Below, piece by piece: positions 1 through 5,422 of a stretch of DNA of 5,422 nucleotides. The first letter of the stretch is position 1, and every line of letters begins with the position of its first letter. This DNA is from Flavobacteriaceae bacterium (GTDB taxonomy: Bacteria > Bacteroidota > Bacteroidia > Flavobacteriales > Flavobacteriaceae): positions 1-5,422 of the forward strand of contig JABSPN010000237.1 in NCBI GenBank assembly GCA_013214425.1, read 5' to 3'. The notes under the pieces are model-generated. The model worked only from the letters and a program-made list of their open reading frames with translations. It ran no database searches and had not been told where the DNA came from. A program made the translations under genes and the position numbers.

Positions 1-114
1 ATACTTGGTGGAGAAAATAGTAGTTCTGATGTGATCAAGTACACAGATCTGAAGAATTCAAAAGGAGATCCTATGGGTACAAAAGTAGAACTTATAATAT
101 TTACAGAATGCTAA
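1..114 (+). CDS. Sensor histidine kinase, LytS-like, C-terminal end only (partial)
   Basis: The window opens inside a gene read in frame 1; 37 codons remain before a TAA stop at 112-114. The tail contains a TDLKNSKGDPMGTKVELII stretch. This matches the end of the HATPase_c domain in LytS/YehU-type histidine kinases of Bacteroidota, which usually finish with a D-x-G-x-P-x-GT-[KR]-V-x-[IL] motif followed by a short beta strand. Such kinases are usually membrane-bound, autophosphorylate on a histidine and pass the phosphate to a LytTR-type regulator. One is encoded immediately downstream, with the regulator's ATG lying 7 bases inside this gene (ATGCTAA). The sensor, membrane and phospho-acceptor regions lie outside the window, so the signal cannot be guessed. 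Family assignment rests on the short tail motif plus the partner gene. Confidence 0.8.
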   Translation: MLGGENSSSDVIKYTDLKNSKGDPMGTKVELIIFTEC

Positions 115-842
115 GATTAGTTCTTGTTGATGATGAAAATAATGCGATTAAAACGCTTCAAAGTTATATTGCCAAATACCTTGAAAACGCGACTGTTGTT
201 GGGATGGCTACAAGTAAAAAAGATGCAGTCAAGCTTATCGATAATTGCCATTTTGATTTACTTTTATTAGATATCAATTTAGGTGACGGAACGGGATTTG
301 AAGTATTAGAAGAAGTGGTTAACAAAGACTTCTCCATTATTTTTACTACTGCCTATGATGAACATGCAATCAAAGCATTTAAATACTCTGCTCTGGATTA
401 TTTGCTAAAACCATTAAATCCTAAAGAGTTTATAGAGGCAATCCAGAGATTAGATTTTAATACCAATCAAAAGCAACAAATAAACGTGGCTTCAGCCTAT
501 GCTAATTCAGGGCAAAAAAATAAAATCGTAATTAACTCTAACTCTGAAATTTACTTTTTAGAATTTAATGAAATCATTAGGTTAGAAGCCGATATTAATT
601 ATACAGATATTTATCTTGTAAACGGGAAGAAGATTACTTCGGCTAAAACACTTAAACATTACCAGGAATTGTTGTCTGAAGATGTTTTTTACAGAACGCA
701 TCAAAAGCATTTGGTTAATATGAGTTATATTAAGAAGTTTTTAAAAGAAGATGGAGGGTATGTTCAATTGGAGAATGGCAAAAAAATTGAAGTCTCTAGA
801 AGAAAAAAAGAAGACTTGATAAAAAGAATGAGCAATCGTTAA
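108..842 (+). CDS. LytTR-family two-component response regulator
   Basis: A 244-residue cytoplasmic transcription regulator of the LytR/AlgR type, of normal length. Residues 1-115 form a receiver domain: acidic pair D8-D9, phospho-acceptor D55 in LLLLDINLGDGTGFEVL, the switch threonine T81 in IIFTTAYDEHA, and K101 in YLLKP. All catalytic positions are present, so it should accept phosphate. Residues from about 137 to 240 form a LytTR DNA-binding domain, with the typical RLEADINYTDIYL strand region, the YRTHQKHLVN segment and the VSRRKKEDLIKRM end. The ATG at 108 overlaps the kinase stop by 7 bases, and its own TAA overlaps the next ATG by one base, so kinase, regulator and lipoprotein are probably translationally coupled. 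The binding sites and regulon cannot be read from the window; adjacent lipoprotein genes are plausible targets by inference only. Confidence 0.96.
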   Translation: MLRLVLVDDENNAIKTLQSYIAKYLENATVVGMATSKKDAVKLIDNCHFDLLLLDINLGDGTGFEVLEEVVNKDFSIIFTTAYDEHAIKAFKYSALDYLLKPLNPKEFIEAIQRLDFNTNQKQQINVASAYANSGQKNKIVINSNSEIYFLEFNEIIRLEADINYTDIYLVNGKKITSAKTLKHYQELLSEDVFYRTHQKHLVNMSYIKKFLKEDGGYVQLENGKKIEVSRRKKEDLIKRMSNR

Positions 843-2695
843 TGACAACATCAGTAACTAAGAGACATATAGGAATGATAATGCAAATGAGTCCCTACAG
901 ACTTATCTGGGGGATTGTTTTGTTGATAACGATGTTGAGTTGTGAAGACGATGAATATTTTCAAGAGGTTGAAGGAGTTTCGCCAACTGAGTTCTATCAA
1001 AACTTTGGAAATGAAACAACAGCAGCTATATTTGGTCAGGTAGTATCTGAGTTAGGAATGCCTGTTGCTGAGGCAGAAGTTACCGTTGGAACAACAACTG
1101 TTTCAACCGATTCTAAAGGGATTTTCAGTATAAAAAACGCCAATGTATTTGAACGATTTGCTTATGTGAAAGTTTCTAAGCCTGGGCATATTCCTAATTC
1201 CAGATCTTTGACTCCAAGTCTGGGGGCTAATAAAATTACAATTGTTTTGCCTGAAATAAATCCCATAGCTACAATTTCGGCAAATGAAGTGGCCCTTGTG
1301 AATTTGAATTCTGGAGCAGTATTAAAATTTAATGGCCGCTATGTGAATTCATCTGGTCAGGATTATTCAGGTATGGTGTCGGTAATTATTAGTCATACCA
1401 ATATAGATGATAATGGTTTTTTCACCAGAATGCCAGGGATGCTGTATGGGATGGATACATTAGGAGGCGAAAATCAATTAGAAAGTTTAGGGATAGTTTC
1501 CGTAACACTACTTGGAGAAAACAATGAAGAGCTTCAATTGAAAGAAGGAGAAGTAGTGGAAGTATCAATGCCTATCAGTACAAACCAATTGCAAATTGCT
1601 GAAAATACAATCCCAACATGGCATTTCAATACAGATCACGGGTTTTGGATAGAGGAAGGGTCGGCCACTATAGAAAACGGAAATTATACAACTGATTTCA
1701 CAAATTTAAAAGATTGGAATTTTGCCAGACCAAGAACAACAGCTGTACTTTGTTTAGATGTTGTTTCAGGAGCTAATCTTCCAATGTCGAATATTCGTGT
1801 GGAAATTACTACTCAAAACAATACGACCATTCAACCGAAATTATCAAACGAATTAGGTAAAGTCTGTGCTTTTGTTCCAGTAAATCAACCTTTAACAATA
1901 AGATTATATGATTTCTGCGGAACACTTATTGATACTCAGAATGTCAATGCAATAAATACAGATACTCAGACTACCTTACAATTGTTGAATACAAACATTC
2001 AGGAAGTAAACATAAAAGGAACTTTTTATGATTGTGAGATGGAATCGATTACTAATGGATATGTGTTTTTAGAAAGAAACGGAAGAAGCTATTTTGATTA
2101 TATCGATAATGGTAGTTATGAGATTAATACCATCTTATGTGAACCTGGCGTTGAAGTCACTGCTCATGGAATCGATATCGATACTGGAGTTCAATCTAAT
2201 GAAATTGTCTTTAGACTAATTGCTCCTGAAACCAATATTGGAGCATTTTCTATTTGTGCTTCAGTAGAAGGGGCTGCTGAATATATCATATTTAATATAG
2301 ACGGAGGAACTACTGAAGTTTTTACAACAGATATGTATTGCTTTTTATCGGTGTTGCCAAATCCTTTGTTTATAGCTGGGAAGACAGATCAAATGGCCTC
2401 ATTTAATCATATTGGTTTTGCTTTTGGGCCTAATGTACTCAATGAATTGAATGCCACTATATACAATTATTCAGAAAATAATGACCTCACTAATCTTGCT
2501 GAAAATGAAGTGTTATTTCAAGTCGATAATTCGGGAATGTTGAATGATCCTCAACCGAATAGCAATATGTTTATTGAAGTGACTAAGTTTGGCGCGGTAG
2601 GAGAATATGTTGATTTTAATTTTAACGGAACATTTTTCTACGGAGGGAATCAGCATACGATTATAGGAGTTGCTCATTTACTGAGAGATCCATAA
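842..2695 (+). CDS. Probable surface lipoprotein with carboxypeptidase-regulatory-like domain
   Basis: 617 codons from the ATG at 842, which overlaps the regulator stop by one base (TAATG). ATGs at 875, 881 and 887 are alternative starts; the last gives a compact leader (MSPYR then a hydrophobic stretch). A type II signal peptide ends at C34 (ITMLSC), with M rather than the usual L at -3. EDDE follows the cysteine, resembling the acidic export signal of surface lipoproteins in this phylum. Residues 62-138 look like a carboxypeptidase-regulatory-like beta sandwich (IFGQVV...STDSKGIFSI...YVKVSKPGH). Residues 139-300 carry a second domain with W260, GFW (W269) and W292-N293. Residues 300-475 are beta-rich with six cysteines (304, 342, 359, 398, 433, 472). 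Residues 478-617 form an unidentified C-terminal domain ending VGEYVDFNFNGTF...RDP. There is no catalytic motif and no C-terminal type IX sorting domain. A binding or scaffold role at the outer membrane is plausible; the function is unknown. Confidence 0.9.
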   Translation: MTTSVTKRHIGMIMQMSPYRLIWGIVLLITMLSCEDDEYFQEVEGVSPTEFYQNFGNETTAAIFGQVVSELGMPVAEAEVTVGTTTVSTDSKGIFSIKNANVFERFAYVKVSKPGHIPNSRSLTPSLGANKITIVLPEINPIATISANEVALVNLNSGAVLKFNGRYVNSSGQDYSGMVSVIISHTNIDDNGFFTRMPGMLYGMDTLGGENQLESLGIVSVTLLGENNEELQLKEGEVVEVSMPISTNQLQIAENTIPTWHFNTDHGFWIEEGSATIENGNYTTDFTNLKDWNFARPRTTAVLCLDVVSGANLPMSNIRVEITTQNNTTIQPKLSNELGKVCAFVPVNQPLTIRLYDFCGTLIDTQNVNAINTDTQTTLQLLNTNIQEVNIKGTFYDCEMESITNGYVFLERNGRSYFDYIDNGSYEINTILCEPGVEVTAHGIDIDTGVQSNEIVFRLIAPETNIGAFSICASVEGAAEYIIFNIDGGTTEVFTTDMYCFLSVLPNPLFIAGKTDQMASFNHIGFAFGPNVLNELNATIYNYSENNDLTNLAENEVLFQVDNSGMLNDPQPNSNMFIEVTKFGAVGEYVDFNFNGTFFYGGNQHTIIGVAHLLRDP

Positions 2696-2814
2696 CCCGA
2701 ATTATAAATAAAATGACTGTTTAATTGAGTTTTATTACCAGAAAATAAATAGGAGTTTTTTCTATCATTACTATATATATCTTGGAGTCATTAAATTAAA
2801 AACTAAACTTAATT
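2696..2814 (+). promoter_or_regulatory. AT-rich spacer between the two lipoprotein genes, possible promoter region
   Basis: A 119-base non-coding gap, in contrast to the overlapping genes upstream, so the second lipoprotein gene may have had its own promoter. The 5' half holds only a weak A/T inverted repeat (AATAAAA at about 2707 and TTTTATT at about 2730), too poor to call a terminator. A TATCTTG stretch at 2778-2784 vaguely resembles the Bacteroidota -7 element TAnnTTTG, but it is one T short and lacks a convincing TTG element upstream. The last 15 bases before the ATG at 2815 are A/T-rich without a Shine-Dalgarno site, as is usual for this phylum. The assignment as a regulatory region comes from position, not from a recognised motif. 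Confidence 0.3.
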
Positions 2815-5264
2815 ATGAGAAAAATTACATTGTTATTATTGCTTGTTTTCGTTTTGTTTTCTTGTGAGAAAGATGACTCATCGAATACTATTGATAATGG
2901 ATAGGGAAACTCAGGAACAAATTATATCGCATTTCAGGCTAATTTCGGGAAAAATATAACAGCTAACTTTATTGGGAAAATTGTTGATGCTTACGGGGAA
3001 CGTCTTAGCGGGATTCAAGTTGTAATTGAAAACCAGGTTACCTTAACCGATGCTAATGTAGTTTTTATTATTAATGATGTTACTGTTTACGAAAACTTTG
3101 CTCACGTAAAAGTTTTTAAAGATGGGTATATTGATGGCTCTCGAACTATTGTGCCTTCACAAACGACAACAAATGCTATTCACATTACCTTATTAGACAA
3201 AAATATTATTGGATCTGTTAATTCAGGAACTCCATCTTCTGTAAACTTAGCGAATGGTGCTAAGGTTAGCTTTCAGGGAGATTTTATAGATGAATCAGGC
3301 AATCCTATAACGGTTCAGTAGATGTTTCAGTACATTATTTATCACCAAATTCTCAAGCTACTTTTAGTCAGATGCCAGGGGTGCTATTTGCTTAAGATGA
3401 AGTGAATCAAGCTCAACTACTTGAAACCTATGGTATGATAGCAGTAAACTTGTATAGTGCTAATGGCGGGAATCTAAATATAGATTCAAATTCACCCAGT
3501 ATACTAGAATTTCCAATAGACAGTTCTACGCCGAATGCTTCAGATACCATATCCTTATGGTATTTTGATGAAAACACGGGTTATTGGAAAGGACAAGGTT
3601 TTGCTACAAAAGATGGCGACAAGTATATTGGGGAAGTAACTCACTTTACCTGGTGGAATTGCGATTGGAATATGGATTTTATCAATCTTTGTTTTGAGAT
3701 TCAGACTGATGGAAATGATGATAATAATGCTGTCGGAAATCATTATGTTGAAATTATAAGAAATCAGAAAAGTCAGATGATATTTTCCGGATTGACAGGC
3801 TCTCAGGGAGTAAACTGTGGGCTAATTCCTCCAAATGAAAATATAACTGTAAAAGTATACAGTGATTTTATGGCTAACTTACTTCACGATAGAGTTTATG
3901 GGCCTTATGCAACAGATGCTACAATTACAATAGTAACCCCAACAGGATCTGATATTGAAGAAACAAATATTTCGGCAAATGTGAGTACTTGCATAGGAGT
4001 TGGGCTCAATAATGGATATGCCTATATTTTTGAAATGAATAACCCAGATGCTTCAGATTATGTAGAGATTAGTATGATAAATGGGGCGTTAGATTACAAT
4101 TTGTTGCATTGTGGCAATGTGGATTACGGAATGATTATCTATGACTTGGGGTCTGATCTAACTACCGATATTATCCCATTAGACTTGTCTTCAGGAGATA
4201 TTAACTTAGGGAATGTGTTGGCTTGTACTACTAATTCAAGTATACATTTTGGAGATTTGGTTTTGGAAACGCAAGATCAGGTAAATAATTTTGGAAACAT
4301 TGGTTATGAAAGAGTTGTAGGAAATTTGACAATTGGATATGACATCAGTGCTGATACTTCTAATATAACAGATTTATCTCCTATACTAAGTTTAATAGAA
4401 GTTAATGGGAATTTAAAAGTGAGAAACAACCCTTCTTTAAATTCTTTAAACGGACTCAACAATCTTACGGACGTAGATTCATTTTTGCTAATTATTAATA
4501 ATGATAGTATTACATCGCTGTCTGGATTGGCTAGTTTGAACTCACTTGGTTTTGGAATTACCATTGACGGCAATGAATTATTTAGTTCTTTCTCCGGAAT
4601 AGATTCGATGTCAGAATTACCATCAGTCGATCTTTTTAATAGCCAATCTATGACTAGCCTAGCAGGATTAGAAAGTATTACTTCAATTGCAGGTTGGATA
4701 GAGCTAGAGTTTAATTCGACATTAACTACGTTATCAGGTTTAGAAAATGTAACTTCAATTTGGGGAATAGATATCGATAATTACCCGGTTACAACATTTA
4801 CTGAATTATAAAGTTTAACTTCTTTAAATGCCTTATGGGTAGAGAATACGGACATAACATCTCTGACTGGCATAGAAAATACAGCGATTAATCATAGTTT
4901 GTTACTTTTTGGGAATGACTCATTAAGCTCATTAGGAGGTGTTCAAAACATCACATCATTGTCTGATGGATTGGCAATACAAAATGGAAGTAGTTTAACC
5001 TCTATGACAGGTTTGGAAAACTTGACATCAGTAGGAGGACAGTTCCTTATAACAGGACACGATCAATTAGCCTCATTAAACGGTTTAGAGAATTTAAATT
5101 CTGTTGGCGGCATGATTCAGATAAGACAAAACTTCTCGTTATTACGTGATTTTTGTGCATTGCAAAACCTGTTTGCAAATGGTTCTTATAATCAAGTCGA
5201 TATATCCAATAATCCATTTAACCCAACAGTTCAAAATATTATTGATGGCAATTGTAGTCAATAA
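2815..5264 (+). pseudogene. Decayed lipoprotein gene: carboxypeptidase-regulatory-like plus leucine-rich repeats
   Basis: The repaired frame would encode about 816 residues. It starts at ATG 2815 with a clear lipoprotein leader (MRKI, a run of leucines, VLFSC at residue 17) followed by EKDD, a good match to the surface-export signal of Bacteroidota lipoproteins. Four lesions break it: TAG at 2902-2904 after codon 29; a one-base deletion near 3310-3311 that moves the frame from 1 to 3; TAA at 3393-3395; and TAA at 4809-4811. Past each lesion, homology to the upstream 617-residue lipoprotein or to the repeat array resumes at once. Segments in order: carboxypeptidase-regulatory-like domain (about 2956-3200); W-signature domain (about 3200-3665, with SLWYFDENTGYWKGQG and WWNCDW); cysteine-containing beta region (to about 4230); leucine-rich repeats and cap (to 5264). 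Pieces at 3402-4811 (from a GTG) and 4899-5264 remain open, but lack leader and anchor and are unlikely to be real genes. A sequencing artefact is possible but would need four errors in one gene. Confidence 0.88.
4320..5105 (+). repeat. Coding repeat array: about 11 leucine-rich repeats of ~24 residues
   Basis: Inside the broken lipoprotein gene, about 11 diverged units of 22-24 codons (mostly near 72 bases, the first longer) repeat the pattern L-x-I-x-x-N-x-x-L-x-S-L-x-G-L-x-x-[LI]-T-S-[VIL]. Clear examples are the stretches around NPSLNSLNGLNNLTDV, TLTTLSGLENVTSI, SLTSMTGLENLTSV and QLASLNGLENLNSV. The lead-in at about 4236-4319 (FGDLVLETQDQVNNF) and the cap after 5105 (LLRDFCALQNL...NNPFNPT...IIDGNC) match how such arrays usually begin and end in flavobacterial surface proteins. 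These solenoids generally serve protein or glycan binding. The units are diverged at DNA level, so recent expansion or recombination between units is not indicated. One unit carries the TAA at 4809, where ELQSLTSL would be expected. Confidence 0.85.
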
Positions 5265-5305
5265 AACTTGTGATTGAAAAGAAGTCTTGAATTTACTTTG
5301 AACAG

Positions 5306-5329
5306 AAGGCCGCTTTTAAAAGCGGCCTT
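5306..5329. terminator. Probable bidirectional intrinsic terminator (24-base perfect palindrome)
   Basis: AAGGCCGCTTTT is followed directly by its exact reverse complement AAAAGCGGCCTT, giving a hairpin with a strong GGCCGC core and a small TTAA loop. It begins 42 bases after the final TAA of the lipoprotein pseudogene and is the only GC-rich structure in an AT-rich flank. The sequence after it on the + strand (TTGATTATATT) is T-rich but has no long T-run, so termination would rest mainly on the hairpin with its flanking A and T bases. Being a perfect palindrome it could act on either strand, for example for a converging gene beyond the window. Confidence 0.8.
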
Positions 5330-5422
5330 GATTATATTCACTAAATAACATCATTAGCCACTTAATAATCTTTTGATACCAGATAATAAATAATTTCCTT
5401 TTATATGATCTTAATGAGTATC
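5330..5422. other. AT-rich sequence without a callable feature
   Basis: The 93 bases after the terminator contain stops in all + frames. One minus-strand frame is open from the window end inward to a stop inside the palindrome, but it is short, of low complexity and ends in the terminator stem, so it is not called as a gene end. Confidence 0.6.

Noticed and set aside
2719..2735. Possible LytTR operator in the intergenic gap
   Set aside because: A GTTTAA-like element is present, but no second copy at the spacing expected for LytTR direct repeats was found.
2707..2736. Inverted repeat AATAAAA...TTTTATT as a terminator after the intact lipoprotein gene
   Set aside because: The stem is only seven A/T pairs with a loop of about 16 bases, and such matches are common by chance in AT-rich DNA.
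3319..3395. Programmed frameshifting at the frame change
   Set aside because: There is no slippery heptamer, and an in-frame TAA follows shortly after in the new frame.
3555..3743. Minus-strand open frame of 62 codons
   Set aside because: It lies opposite the well-conserved W-signature and cysteine region of the + strand gene; its translation is low-complexity, isoleucine-rich shadow sequence.
4304..4573. Minus-strand open frame of 89 codons
   Set aside because: It is antisense to the leucine-rich repeats; the serine- and leucine-rich translation reflects the repeat codons read backwards.
2815..5264. Alternative genetic code with TAA/TAG read as glutamine
   Set aside because: The kinase, regulator and intact lipoprotein end at TAA exactly where their domains end and, for the first two, where the next gene starts. 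The separate frameshift also points to decay rather than recoding.
5320..5422. End of a converging minus-strand gene
   Set aside because: One minus frame stays open for about 33 codons but stops inside the terminator stem, has no recognisable motif and is too short to judge.

Overview
The window is AT-rich and looks like chromosomal DNA of a Bacteroidota bacterium, most likely Flavobacteriia. The reasons are a LytS-type kinase paired with a LytTR response regulator, two Bacteroidota-style lipoprotein leaders with acidic residues straight after the lipid-attached cysteine (one reads CEKDD), carboxypeptidase-regulatory-like beta domains, a Flavobacteriia-style leucine-rich repeat, and an A/T-rich leader without a Shine-Dalgarno site. 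No species is claimed. Every gene that can be read lies on the + strand. No tRNA, rRNA, CRISPR array or insertion sequence was seen.

Layout: 1-114 is the C-terminal end of a sensor histidine kinase. It overlaps by 7 bases a LytTR-family response regulator (108-842). That gene overlaps by one base (TAATG) a 617-codon lipoprotein gene (842-2695). After a 119-base spacer comes a second, related lipoprotein gene (2815-5264), which is broken by three in-frame stops and one -1 frameshift. A perfect 24-base palindrome (5306-5329) closes the block as a probable terminator. The last 93 bases hold nothing that can be called.

The kinase, regulator and first lipoprotein are very probably one translationally coupled unit, so the lipoprotein is likely an accessory or output of the two-component system. 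That functional link is inferred from gene order only. The two lipoproteins share an N-terminal design: lipid anchor, carboxypeptidase-regulatory-like fold, a domain with a W...GxW...WN signature, then a cysteine-containing beta region. They differ at the C-terminus: the intact one ends in an unidentified beta-rich domain of about 140 residues, the broken one in a leucine-rich repeat of about 11 units with a cysteine-containing cap.

The most notable feature is the decay pattern of the second gene. All three stops are explained most simply by C-to-T changes in glutamine codons, while the rest of the roughly 816-codon frame, including the repeat array, is still readable. This looks like a recent pseudogene. 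No convincing new defence or mobile system is visible.
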